From the NCBI GenBank assembly GCA_043758125.1, contig JAYVOC010000058.1, positions 1-15,548 of the forward strand: a stretch of 15,548 nucleotides of DNA. Direction: 5' to 3'. Every line of letters starts with the position of its first letter. The stretch's first letter is position 1. Under the pieces are notes generated by a model, which was not told the origin of the DNA, did not search any database, and was given only the letters and a program-made list of their open reading frames with translations. Origin of the DNA: JANXSD01 sp043758125. Its GTDB lineage: Bacteria; Bacteroidota; Bacteroidia; AKYH767-A; OLB10. Made by a program: the position numbers and the translations under genes. Shown here one piece after another: positions 4,967-12,320 of the stretch.

Positions 4967-6091
4967 CTATTTGACTGATGGATTTTTTTTCATTAGATCA
5001 ATAATTATTTCAGCTGCTTTTAGCGAAGCTCCCTTCCCTCCTAGTTTTTGTTTTAAGTTTTGATAATCCTCGATTAATGTATCACGAGTTATAGGATTTA
5101 ACAATTTGTTTAATTCCGTCACTAAATTGGAAGGTGTAAGTTCTTCTTGAATAAGCTCTTTAACAACTTCTCGATCCATTACTAGGTTTACCAATGAAAT
5201 AAACTTAATTTTTACCATTTTTTTTGCAATTTGGTAGGAGATTGAATTGCCTTTATAGCAAACTACTTCTGGAATTTCGAATAAGGCTGTTTCTAAAGTT
5301 GCTGTCCCTGATGTTACTAAAGCAGCATAGGATTCGGATAATAATGCGTAAGTCCCTCCTTCTATAATTTTAATTTTACTTCCATTTAAAAAACTTTCGT
5401 AATAAGATAGAGGAATTGAAGGTGCAGCAGCAATTACATATTGATAATCTTTAAATTCAGGATACGTTTCTAACATGAGCGGTAACATAGATGATATCTC
5501 TTGCTTTCTACTTCCTGGTAATAAAGCAATGATTGGGGCTTCCGTTAATCCGTTCTTTTGTCGCCAATTTTTTGGGGCAACCAAATCATGTTCGAGTGCG
5601 TCAAGTAGTGGATGACCAACAAAATCAACATCGTAATCAAACTTGGCATAAAACGCTTTTTCAAATGGGAGAATCACAAGCATTTTATCGACTACCTTTT
5701 TAATTTTATGAACCCTAGACTGTTTCCACGCCCATATTTGAGGTGAAATATAGTAGATTACTTTAAAATTATTTTCATTTGCGAATTCTGCGATACGTAG
5801 ATTGAATCCTGGGTAATCTATTAAAATTACAGCATCAGGTTTCCAACTAAGAATATCTTTTTTACAAAACTTCAAATTTTTTATAATGGTATTTAGGTTG
5901 AGAATTACCTCTAAGAAACCCATGAATGCAAGCTCTCGATAATGTTTAACAATTTCGGCTCCCTGAGTTTGCATAAGATCACCACCCCAACATCTAAAAT
6001 CAGCAGAGGGATCATTCGCTTTTAGCGCTTTAATGAGATTCGAGCCGTGCAAATCGCCAGAAGCTTCTCCTGCAATAATGTAATATTTCAT
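4967..6091 (-). CDS. lpxB: Lipid-A-disaccharide synthase
   Basis: LpxB (family GT19) joins UDP-2,3-diacylglucosamine and lipid X to make the tetraacyl lipid-A disaccharide on the inner face of the cytoplasmic membrane. The 374 residues match the usual family length. Hallmarks seen: GEASGDLHG (8-16), IDYPGFNLR (92-100), ISPQIWAWK (115-123), FVGHPLLD (157-164), LPGSRKQEI (191-199) in the nucleotide-binding half, and TSGTATLE (260-267). Its presence shows that the organism makes lipid A. It is the last gene of the minus-strand run surE - membrane protein - membrane protein - lpxB; its ATG shares one base with the stop codon of the upstream gene (TAATG), so translation is probably coupled. No promoter of its own was seen. 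Confidence 0.96.
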   Translation of the reverse strand: MKYYIIAGEASGDLHGSNLIKALKANDPSADFRCWGGDLMQTQGAEIVKHYRELAFMGFLEVILNLNTIIKNLKFCKKDILSWKPDAVILIDYPGFNLRIAEFANENNFKVIYYISPQIWAWKQSRVHKIKKVVDKMLVILPFEKAFYAKFDYDVDFVGHPLLDALEHDLVAPKNWRQKNGLTEAPIIALLPGSRKQEISSMLPLMLETYPEFKDYQYVIAAAPSIPLSYYESFLNGSKIKIIEGGTYALLSESYAALVTSGTATLETALFEIPEVVCYKGNSISYQIAKKMVKIKFISLVNLVMDREVVKELIQEELTPSNLVTELNKLLNPITRDTLIEDYQNLKQKLGGKGASLKAAEIIIDLMKKNPSVK

Positions 6092-6375
6092 TATAAAACT
6101 TTAAAGTAAACAACTACAAACGCATAAAGAAAAGTAGCAAATATTACACCTTTAGCTGAACGATCTAATTCAAATTTATAAAAGGCGAAAAAAATAACAA
6201 GATTTAAAATTACTCCTAAACTTAAAACAGATATTGCTAAGTTATTTTTTATTACATGCTTTACAAATCCGTTAAAACCCATGTAACCAAAAAACAATAA
6301 AAAATAAAGATAGAAGCCAAATAATGGAGCAATTATTCCAGAAAGAAGGCCAGTAATAAGGGAATCTTTTTTCAT
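6091..6375 (-). CDS. Small membrane protein, second of a paralogous pair between surE and lpxB
   Basis: A 94-residue integral membrane protein with about three hydrophobic segments (roughly 8-33, 46-66 and 73-92) and almost no soluble part. It begins KKDSLITGLLSG and ends with an AKG motif before the last helix (DRSAKGVIFATFL). The same two landmarks occur in the gene just upstream (KKDTLMSGVLLG; EIAKGFFLILF), so the two probably arose by tandem duplication. It overlaps both neighbours by one base (TAATG at each end), indicating tight translational coupling to the upstream membrane gene and to lpxB. The function is unknown; its position suggests envelope or lipid-A related work, but that rests on context alone. 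Confidence 0.75.
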   Translation of the reverse strand: MKKDSLITGLLSGIIAPLFGFYLYFLLFFGYMGFNGFVKHVIKNNLAISVLSLGVILNLVIFFAFYKFELDRSAKGVIFATFLYAFVVVYFKVL

Positions 6376-6680
6376 TAAATTAAATTGATAAAATGATATT
6401 TTGTTGCATAGATAAATACGAGAAATGATAAAAAAAGTATAAGAAAAAAGCCTTTAGCAATTTCCAAACGATCCCATTTCACAATCATGAATCGAAATAA
6501 AATTACGTTAATTATTAATAAGAGGCACTCAATTCTAGGATGCTTTAAATAGACAATATATTCCGAAAAATTCATTGATAGGATGCTATAAACATATAGG
6601 ATACCACAACAAATTAAAAAGGATAATAATCCGAGTAATACGCCACTCATGAGCGTATCTTTTTTCAATAAATTAATCAT
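6375..6680 (-). CDS. Small membrane protein, first of a paralogous pair between surE and lpxB
   Basis: A 101-residue integral membrane protein with hydrophobic segments at about 10-32, 51-66 and 75-93. It shares the N-terminal KKDTLMSGVLLG and the EIAKG motif before the last helix with the downstream gene, from which it is otherwise strongly diverged. Its ATG lies inside the end of surE (8-nt overlap) and its stop overlaps the next start by one base, so it is the middle of a coupled four-gene unit. No known family is recognised. Small membrane proteins between surE and lpxB occur, as far as I recall, in other Bacteroidota, but usually I would expect one rather than two. Confidence 0.75.
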   Translation of the reverse strand: MINLLKKDTLMSGVLLGLLSFLICCGILYVYSILSMNFSEYIVYLKHPRIECLLLIINVILFRFMIVKWDRLEIAKGFFLILFLSFLVFIYATKYHFINLI

Positions 6681-7494
6681 TCCAATCTATCGTATTTAGA
6701 TGTGGGATTGCTTGATGCGCAGTAAAATCAAACTGCACTGGAACTACAGAAACATATCCATTTGCCAAAGCCCATTCATCTGTATCCTGACCAGAATCGA
6801 GATTGACAAATTTACCTGTTAGCCAATAATATTTTCTTTTGTATGGATCGCTTCTTTCATCAAATTCTTCTTGCCATTTTGCATGTGCTTGCCGACAAAT
6901 TTTGATTCCTTTAATTTTTGATAATTTCAACTTAGGAATATTCACATTTAATAAGCTGTATTCTGGCAAACCAATTTTTAAAATATTTTTTACAATCTTT
7001 TCGATGAAAAATCTTGCAGCAGTAAAATCGGCATCTAAACTAAAATCTAACAAGCTAAATCCAATTGATGGAATCCCTTCAATTGCGCCTTCCATAGCAG
7101 CAGACATAGTTCCAGAATAGATTACATTAATGGAGGAATTAGATCCATGATTTACTCCTGAAACACATAAGTCTGGTTTACGTTTCAATATTTTATTTAC
7201 AGCTAATTTCACACAATCCACAGGAGTTCCTGAACATTGCCATGATTCGATTCCTTCAAAAACATTTACTTTATCAAGGCGCAAAGGTTTATTTATTGTG
7301 ATTGCATGTCCCATTGCTGATTGCGGACTGTCAGGTGCAACAACAATTACTTCAGCAAATTTCTTCATTACTTCCGCTAAATTTCTTAATCCTGGAGCGG
7401 TAATTCCATCATCGTTTGTAACTAAAATTATTGGCTTGCGTGAAGGTTTCTTCGTAAGATTTTTTTTCGCTGTTTTTTTACTTGTAGATTTCAT
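6673..7494 (-). CDS. surE: 5'-nucleotidase SurE
   Basis: SurE is a metal-dependent nucleoside 5'-monophosphatase, with exopolyphosphatase activity in some species, linked to stationary-phase survival. The four metal ligands of the family align by spacing: Asp28-Asp29 in VTNDDGITAPG, Ser59 in APDSPQSA and Asn115 in SGVNHGSN. GTPVDCV (89-95) and YSGTMSAAMEGA (126-137) are further family signatures. The 273 residues include an unusual N-terminal extension of about 20 residues, eleven of them basic (KKTAKKNLTKKPSRK), before the core starts at ILVTNDDG. A TAnnTTTG box 20 nt upstream of the ATG at 7494 supports this start, so the extension is probably translated. First gene of the surE-lpxB operon. 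Confidence 0.95.
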   Translation of the reverse strand: MKSTSKKTAKKNLTKKPSRKPIILVTNDDGITAPGLRNLAEVMKKFAEVIVVAPDSPQSAMGHAITINKPLRLDKVNVFEGIESWQCSGTPVDCVKLAVNKILKRKPDLCVSGVNHGSNSSINVIYSGTMSAAMEGAIEGIPSIGFSLLDFSLDADFTAARFFIEKIVKNILKIGLPEYSLLNVNIPKLKLSKIKGIKICRQAHAKWQEEFDERSDPYKRKYYWLTGKFVNLDSGQDTDEWALANGYVSVVPVQFDFTAHQAIPHLNTIDWND

Positions 7495-7514
7495 TTTATG
7501 ATTTAAATGGATTG

Positions 7515-7522
7515 CAAAAGTA
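7515..7522 (-). promoter_or_regulatory. -7 promoter box of the surE operon
   Basis: TACTTTTG on the minus strand matches the Bacteroidota -7 consensus TAnnTTTG. It ends 20 nt before the surE ATG, placing the transcript start at about 7507-7510. A convincing -33 TTG at the proper spacing was not found. Confidence 0.55.
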
Positions 7523-7607
7523 AAGGATTAACAAAGCTAAAATTGAAATAGTATGCGAGTTATACCTGGTTTAAGTAATTACCTAATACACATTATGTAT
7601 TATACAT

Positions 7608-7640
7608 AAAAAGAGGTTGCTAACAAGCAACCTCTTTTTT
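7608..7640 (-). terminator. Terminator downstream of hsp20
   Basis: A perfect 13-bp stem (AAAAAGAGGTTGC, 7608-7620, with 7627-7640) and a 6-nt loop. T-runs appear on both strands, so it is a strong intrinsic terminator in either direction. It lies 22 nt beyond the hsp20 stop and separates hsp20 from surE. The 15-bp dyad TATGTAT-T-ATACATA (7594-7608) abuts it. Confidence 0.8.
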
Positions 7641-7661
7641 ACCTACTTAACATTATGCCTA

Positions 7662-8111
7662 TTACATAATATTAATTTCCATCGTTTTTGGTCTTACTGG
7701 CTCTTCTTTAGGAAGAACAACCAACATGATCCCATTTTCATAGTTTGCAGTAATTTTTTCTACAGCAATCGTTTCTGGAAGATTAAAACTTCGTTTAAAA
7801 TTTTCAAAGTGAAATTCTGTACGATTATTCTTTATAGAACTTTCATTTGCTTCCTTTTTTACTTCGGCCGATATAGTAAGAACATTTTCTTGCATGTTAA
7901 TTTTAAAATCTTCTTTCTTTAGTCCGGGCGCAGCCATTTGGAGTGAGTACTCTTTTTCGTTTTCGATGATATTAACTGCTGGTGTTGTCCATCTACGAAA
8001 ATCATTAGTAATTACATTGTCGAATAGATCACCAAACAAATCATTGATTGATGGATAAGCGGTACGATTCCTAGAATCCTGCGCTTCTTTTTGCCATTTA
8101 ATAAAGGTCAT
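7662..8111 (-). CDS. Small heat-shock protein, Hsp20/alpha-crystallin family
   Basis: An ATP-independent holdase chaperone that binds unfolding proteins in the cytoplasm during stress. The 149 residues carry an alpha-crystallin domain from about 43 (TPAVNIIENEKEYSL) to 138. Hallmarks are APGLKKEDFKI (61-71), RSFNLPE (107-113) and ANYENGIMLVVLPK (122-135), the family's A-x-x-x-n-G-v-L signature with Met in place of the last Leu. The C-terminal I-x-I motif (I146-N-I148), which docks between dimers to build oligomers, is present. The start MTFIKW resembles other Bacteroidota Hsp20 proteins. It seems monocistronic, with the pcm terminator upstream and its own downstream. No CIRCE-like operator or clear TAnnTTTG box was found in the 79 bp upstream, so its control is unknown. 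Confidence 0.94.
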   Translation of the reverse strand: MTFIKWQKEAQDSRNRTAYPSINDLFGDLFDNVITNDFRRWTTPAVNIIENEKEYSLQMAAPGLKKEDFKINMQENVLTISAEVKKEANESSIKNNRTEFHFENFKRSFNLPETIAVEKITANYENGIMLVVLPKEEPVRPKTMEINIM

Positions 8112-8190
8112 AATTTTTTTTGTTTAATTTGAAAATGCTATTTCAAACTACAGACCAATTCAAATATGGTCGAAAAATCCAAATAATAAA

Positions 8191-8233
8191 CGCCAATTAG
8201 TCTGAAATGTTTTAATTGCAAGACAAATTGGCG
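8191..8233 (-). terminator. Hairpin terminator of pcm
   Basis: CGCCAATTAGTCT (8191-8203) pairs with AGACAAATTGGCG (8221-8233) at 12 of 13 positions, with a 17-nt loop. It starts 12 nt beyond the pcm stop, and the minus strand continues into a T-rich stretch (TTTATTATTTGG). Confidence 0.65.
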
Positions 8234-8245
8234 CAATGTGAAAGA

Positions 8246-8899
8246 TTACCTTGCTTTATTAACAAGCATTGGTACAAATCTGAATTTATCCAATTCAATT
8301 ATTTCATGCTCACCATTTGCTTTTTTCAAAACGATCGTCATAATTTGTTCAGCTAATAACGGTCCTACTGGAATTACCATCATTCCACCAGTTTTGAGTT
8401 GGTCGATAAGTGCTTTTGGAATTTCAGGAGCACCGCAAGTGACTAAAATTTTATCGAAAGGTGCATAAGCTGATATGCCTTTAAATCCATCACCATAAAA
8501 ACATTTTACATTATGATAATTCAATTCTGACAAAAGTTTTTTAGTAATCTCGTAGAGTGGCTTATGACGTTCAATAGAAAATACTTTTGCACCTGTTTCA
8601 GCTAAAACGGCTGATTGATAACCACTCCCTGTACCAATTTCTAATATTTTTTCTCCACGCTTTGGTTCAAGCAATTGAGTTTGATAAGCAACGGTAAATG
8701 GTTGGGATATAGTTTGATCACAATCAATGGGGAAGGCTCTATCAAGATATGCCATTTCTAAAAATGCATTGTCTAAAAATGAATGACGTGGAATATTTCC
8801 GATTGCACTTAAAACCGTTGCGCTTGTAATTCCTTTCGTTTTAAGTTCTTCAACTAATTTACGACGTAATCCTTGATGGCGAAATGTATCCTGAAGCAT
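8246..8899 (-). CDS. pcm: Protein-L-isoaspartate O-methyltransferase
   Basis: Pcm uses S-adenosylmethionine to methylate L-isoaspartyl residues in aged proteins, beginning their repair to aspartate. Motifs (numbered from this ATG): DQTISQPFTVA (61-71), characteristic of the family active site; SAM motif I ILEIGTGSGYQSAVLA (85-100); the acidic SAM-binding turn VFSIERH (106-112); and GGMMVIPVG (171-179). The 217-residue length is normal. The frame is open three codons further to a TTG at 8908, but that codon is part of a TAATTTTG promoter box, so the ATG at 8899 must be the start; the mRNA would then have almost no leader. It reads toward hsp20 but is separated from it by its own hairpin. Confidence 0.95.
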   Translation of the reverse strand: MLQDTFRHQGLRRKLVEELKTKGITSATVLSAIGNIPRHSFLDNAFLEMAYLDRAFPIDCDQTISQPFTVAYQTQLLEPKRGEKILEIGTGSGYQSAVLAETGAKVFSIERHKPLYEITKKLLSELNYHNVKCFYGDGFKGISAYAPFDKILVTCGAPEIPKALIDQLKTGGMMVIPVGPLLAEQIMTIVLKKANGEHEIIELDKFRFVPMLVNKAR

Positions 8900-8905
8900 A
8901 GAATA

Positions 8906-8913
8906 CAAAATTA
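8906..8913 (-). promoter_or_regulatory. -7 promoter box of pcm, leaderless arrangement
   Basis: TAATTTTG on the minus strand matches TAnnTTTG; its final G is separated from the ATG at 8899 by only 6 nt. Initiation the usual few bases downstream would fall at or next to the start codon. It decides against the TTG start at 8908. Confidence 0.5.
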
Positions 8914-8994
8914 TAAATTGATTGTTGGGATAATTATGTTGGTTAATAGTTTTACAAGATCTTTATTAACAAGGAAGGCCATTGTAAAAACCTG

Positions 8995-9002
8995 TATTTT
9001 TG
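8995..9002 (+). promoter_or_regulatory. -7 promoter box of the oxidoreductase operon
   Basis: TATTTTTG matches the TAnnTTTG consensus and ends 13 nt before the ATG at 9016, so the leader would be very short. No -33 element at good spacing stands out. Confidence 0.5.
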
Positions 9003-9015
9003 CACAAAATTTCGT

Positions 9016-10008
9016 ATGTTAAAGATTGCTGTTTTAGGAGCCGGTCACCTTGGCAAGATTCATCTTCGCCTAATTCAGGAGATTCCGGATTATTTATTAG
9101 TTGGTTTTTATGATCCTGATCCTGCAACAGCTGCGGCCGTAGTTGAGTCTATGGGGATTAAACACTATCCTTCATTAGAATTGCTTATGCAAGAAGTTGA
9201 TGTTGTTGATATTGTGACTCCTACAGTAAATCATTACGAATGTGCCGTAAAAGCATTACGTTTATCGAAACACGTTTTCATTGAAAAACCTCTTGCTAAC
9301 ACATTAGTAGAAGCGAAAGAAATGATGGAACTAGCGAAAGAAGCGAACGTAAAAGTTCAAGTTGGACATGTTGAGCGTTTTAATCCTGCATTTAAAGCTG
9401 CGGTTTCTTATATCAAACAACCAATGTTTATTGAAACACATCGCTTAGCGCAATTTAATCCTAGAGGTACTGATGTTTCCGTTGTTTTGGATTTAATGAT
9501 TCATGATATAGATATTGTTTTAAGTACAGTAAAATCGGCTATTAAGAAAATTAGCACGAGCGGTGTAGCGGTTGTGAGTGATACTCCAGATATTGCAAAT
9601 GCACGAATTGAATTTGACAATGGTTGTGTTGCTAATCTTACTGCGAGTAGAATTTCATTAAAGAACATGCGTAAGACAAGATTCTTTCAAAAGGATGCTT
9701 ATATATCTGTTGATTTTCTTGAAAAATCGAGTGAAGTTGTTCGATTAAAAGAAATTACCAATGACGCCAATGTTGATCCATTAGCATTAATTATAGAATT
9801 AGGTGAAGGGAAAGGAACGAAACAAATTTATTTTGAGAATCCGAAAGTTGAACCTGGAAATGCAATTAAGGATGAGTTAATATCGTTTGCTAAATCAATA
9901 ATTAATAATACAACACCAGAGGTTTCTATTGAAGATGGTTATCATGCGTTACAAATTGCACATCAGATTGCTGACAAACTGAAATTAATTCCTGCTAAAG
10001 TTTCTTAA
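9016..10008 (+). CDS. Gfo/Idh/MocA-family NAD(P)-dependent sugar oxidoreductase
   Basis: This family oxidises or reduces hydroxyls of sugars or sugar nucleotides. The 330 residues have the N-terminal Rossmann fold with GAGHLGKIH (8-16), the Asp of FYDPD (31-35), the catalytic-lysine signature EKP (90-92) in HVFIEKPLA, then GHVERFNP (117-124), and DLMIHDIDI (159-167), whose His163-Asp164 matches the family's C-terminal active-site His. The C-terminal beta-sheet domain is complete. DLMIHDIDI is also what I recall in GnnA-type UDP-GlcNAc 3-dehydrogenases, which make amino-sugar lipid A; with lpxB 3 kb away that is a possible but unproven role. It is the first gene of a tight plus-strand unit with a lipoprotein and a sugar transferase, so a nucleotide-sugar substrate for a surface glycan is the likeliest inference. 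Confidence 0.9.
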   Translation: MLKIAVLGAGHLGKIHLRLIQEIPDYLLVGFYDPDPATAAAVVESMGIKHYPSLELLMQEVDVVDIVTPTVNHYECAVKALRLSKHVFIEKPLANTLVEAKEMMELAKEANVKVQVGHVERFNPAFKAAVSYIKQPMFIETHRLAQFNPRGTDVSVVLDLMIHDIDIVLSTVKSAIKKISTSGVAVVSDTPDIANARIEFDNGCVANLTASRISLKNMRKTRFFQKDAYISVDFLEKSSEVVRLKEITNDANVDPLALIIELGEGKGTKQIYFENPKVEPGNAIKDELISFAKSIINNTTPEVSIEDGYHALQIAHQIADKLKLIPAKVS

Positions 10009-10021
10009 TACTAATCATCAA

Positions 10022-10897
10022 ATGCTAGATAAACAGATGAAACTTCACCGTTTAATAAATGCAATTATTGTTATTTTATTTTTTATAATTTCTGGATGTA
10101 ATATTATTAATCCTGCAGAAAAAATTCCATCTTTTATTGAAATTAAAGCAATGAATGTTGTTCCTAATGCTACTTTTGGATCCAATTCAAGTAAGATTAA
10201 AGATGTTTGGGCTTATGCTGATGGGCAGTTTATTGGAGCTTTTGAATTACCAGCAAAATTTCCAGTACTTTTAAGTGGGACTCATGAATTTACTTTTGGT
10301 GCCGGTATTTATAACAATGGAATATCATCTACGAGAACAAAGTATCCCTTTTATATTTTTGACAAGAAAACTTTAAATTTAGTTGCTGATCAAACAATTT
10401 CGATTGATACTATTAGTGTTTCTTATTTTCCCGTAGGGTTAACAATTATTGATGATGATTTTGAAAGTAGTAGTTTTAGTTTAGATACTTTAAATACTAG
10501 TTTAGCTGCATTGGCTTTTGATACGACTAATGCTTTCGAAGGAAAAAAATGTTTGAAAATGCAAGTTGGGACAATCGATAGCGTTCTTGAATGTAGAACA
10601 AATGGTGCTCCAATTACAGTTGTTAAAGGCTCTAACGTATATGTTGAATTAAATTACAAGGCAGATCAACAATTTTATATTGGTATAACGTCAAGTTTAC
10701 TATCTTCTTCCAAGGCTGTATTACTACAAATAAATCCTTCCGCAACATGGAATAAAATTTATGTTGATATTAGTCAAGCAGTTCTTGATTATAACGTGAC
10801 AGCAACTGGATTTCAAATTTATTTTTTGTTACAAAAACAGGTTGGAGTTAGTCAGAACACCGTATATCTTGATAACCTGAAATTGGTTCACAATTAA
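10022..10897 (+). CDS. Lipoprotein with a probable beta-sandwich domain, unknown function
   Basis: A 291-residue lipoprotein. The lipobox IISGC puts the lipidated Cys at residue 26, or 21 if translation begins at the second in-frame ATG (10037), which gives the neater signal peptide MKLHRLINAIIVILFFIISGC. Two beta-rich parts follow: residues ~40-145 (PVLLSGTHEFTFGAGI, a transthyretin- or DUF-like barrel) and ~148-291, which starts DDDFESSSFSL and ends NTVYLDNLKLV. That ending is typical of carbohydrate-binding-module jelly rolls, but no ligand residues can be assigned. It starts 13 nt after the oxidoreductase and ends 4 nt before the sugar transferase, so it is co-transcribed with both and probably acts at the cell surface on or with the same glycan. 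No named family is recognised. Confidence 0.82.
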   Translation: MLDKQMKLHRLINAIIVILFFIISGCNIINPAEKIPSFIEIKAMNVVPNATFGSNSSKIKDVWAYADGQFIGAFELPAKFPVLLSGTHEFTFGAGIYNNGISSTRTKYPFYIFDKKTLNLVADQTISIDTISVSYFPVGLTIIDDDFESSSFSLDTLNTSLAALAFDTTNAFEGKKCLKMQVGTIDSVLECRTNGAPITVVKGSNVYVELNYKADQQFYIGITSSLLSSSKAVLLQINPSATWNKIYVDISQAVLDYNVTATGFQIYFLLQKQVGVSQNTVYLDNLKLVHN

Positions 10898-10901
10898 TTT
10901 A

Positions 10902-12317
10902 ATGAACAAACCACTTCAGACTTTTAAATATGTGTTGTCCGACTTGCTTGCAGCGATGTTAGCATGGGGATTCTTTTATCTATTTCGTAAATATGATATT
11001 GAATCGGCTTTATATGGATATAAGATCCCATTTATTCCTGATAAAAATTTTTATATTGGGATATCTGTTTTGCCATTGGCATGGATAGCTATTTATGCAT
11101 TAGCTGGAACTTATAATGATATTTATAGAAAATCTCGATTAAGAGAATTCGCACAAACTTTTTATGTTTCCTTAATTGGAGTATTGATTATTTTCTTCAC
11201 TTTATTGCTAGATGATGTGATTGTATCATACCGCAGTTATTATAGTATTTTTCTGGCTTTATTCATATTGCATTTTGGCTTTACCGCGATTTTTAGGTTT
11301 ATGATTACTACTTATACTTCAAGAAAAATTAAGGGAAGAAAAATTGGATTTAATACTATTATCATCGGGAGTAATCAAAGAGCATTTAATTTATTTAATG
11401 AGTTAGAATCTGAAAGTGTTAGTCAGGGTTATAAGTTTATTGGTTTTGTGCATGTAGATAGTAATAATGGAAAATATTTTAAGGATTCATTGACACATCT
11501 TAATGGTTTAGAAGATCTATCTGTGATCATTGAAAAGTATAAAATTGAAGAAGTAATTATTGCTGTTGAATCTTCCGAGCATGACTTCATTGGAAGAATT
11601 ATTAATGATTTGGAAGACAAAGATGTCATTGTTAAAATCATGCCTGATATGTATGATATTTTATCTGGAAGTGTTAAGATGACTTCTATTTTTGGTTCAC
11701 CATTAATAATTATAAATCCGATGTTAATGCCTGTTTGGCAACAATCATTAAAACGAATATTTGATTTAGTTGTATCCATTTTTTTCTTACTGTTATTATC
11801 GCCAGTTTTTCTTGTTACAGCATTAGTAATTAAATTTACTTCTAAGGGTCCAATATTTTTTGCACAAGAAAGAATAGGACTGCATGGTAATCCATTCACG
11901 ATTTTTAAATTCAGGTCTATGTTTGTTGGAGCAGAAAACGGACAACCTATGTTATCTAGTTCTCATGACAACCGCATTACACCAGTAGGAAAGTTCATGC
12001 GTAAAATTCGATTAGATGAAATCCCACAATTCTATAATGTTTTTATTGGCGACATGTCCTTAGTAGGACCACGTCCGGAGCGACAATTTTTTATAGATCA
12101 AATTATGATTTTAGCTCCCCATTATCGTCATTTGCACAAAGTACGACCTGGTATTACTAGTTGGGGTCAAGTAAAATATGGCTATGCTGAAAATGTTGAT
12201 GAGATGATTCATCGATTAAAATATGACATCATCTATATTGAAAACATGTCGATTGCTTTAGATTTTAAAATATTATTTTACACAATAAGAACAATTATTG
12301 AACGTAGTGGAAAATAA
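10902..12317 (+). CDS. Polyprenyl-phosphate sugar-phosphate transferase (polytopic PHPT type)
   Basis: This enzyme begins a surface glycan by moving a sugar-1-phosphate from a nucleotide sugar to undecaprenyl phosphate at the inner membrane. The 471 residues show the standard layout: four N-terminal transmembrane helices (about 11-28, 50-69, 88-104, 113-133), a Rossmann-like CoA-binding-type domain (~148-255, starting FNTIIIGSNQRA), the re-entrant hydrophobic helix (286-310, after KRIFDLVVS), then the catalytic domain. The catalytic part has FKFRSM (335-340), the Asp372-Glu373 dyad in RLDEIPQF, MSLVGPRPE (385-393) and RPGITSWGQ (415-423). It is not surrounded by a full polysaccharide gene cluster, so its partner glycosyltransferases must lie elsewhere. 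It starts 4 nt after the lipoprotein gene and ends 3 bp from the convergent recF stop, with no terminator between them. Confidence 0.93.
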   Translation: MNKPLQTFKYVLSDLLAAMLAWGFFYLFRKYDIESALYGYKIPFIPDKNFYIGISVLPLAWIAIYALAGTYNDIYRKSRLREFAQTFYVSLIGVLIIFFTLLLDDVIVSYRSYYSIFLALFILHFGFTAIFRFMITTYTSRKIKGRKIGFNTIIIGSNQRAFNLFNELESESVSQGYKFIGFVHVDSNNGKYFKDSLTHLNGLEDLSVIIEKYKIEEVIIAVESSEHDFIGRIINDLEDKDVIVKIMPDMYDILSGSVKMTSIFGSPLIIINPMLMPVWQQSLKRIFDLVVSIFFLLLLSPVFLVTALVIKFTSKGPIFFAQERIGLHGNPFTIFKFRSMFVGAENGQPMLSSSHDNRITPVGKFMRKIRLDEIPQFYNVFIGDMSLVGPRPERQFFIDQIMILAPHYRHLHKVRPGITSWGQVKYGYAENVDEMIHRLKYDIIYIENMSIALDFKILFYTIRTIIERSGK

Positions 12318-12320
12318 TAT

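Noticed and set aside
11429..11899. 156-codon frame antisense to the sugar transferase
   Set aside because: It lies wholly within a gene with a clear catalytic domain and shows no independent coding features.
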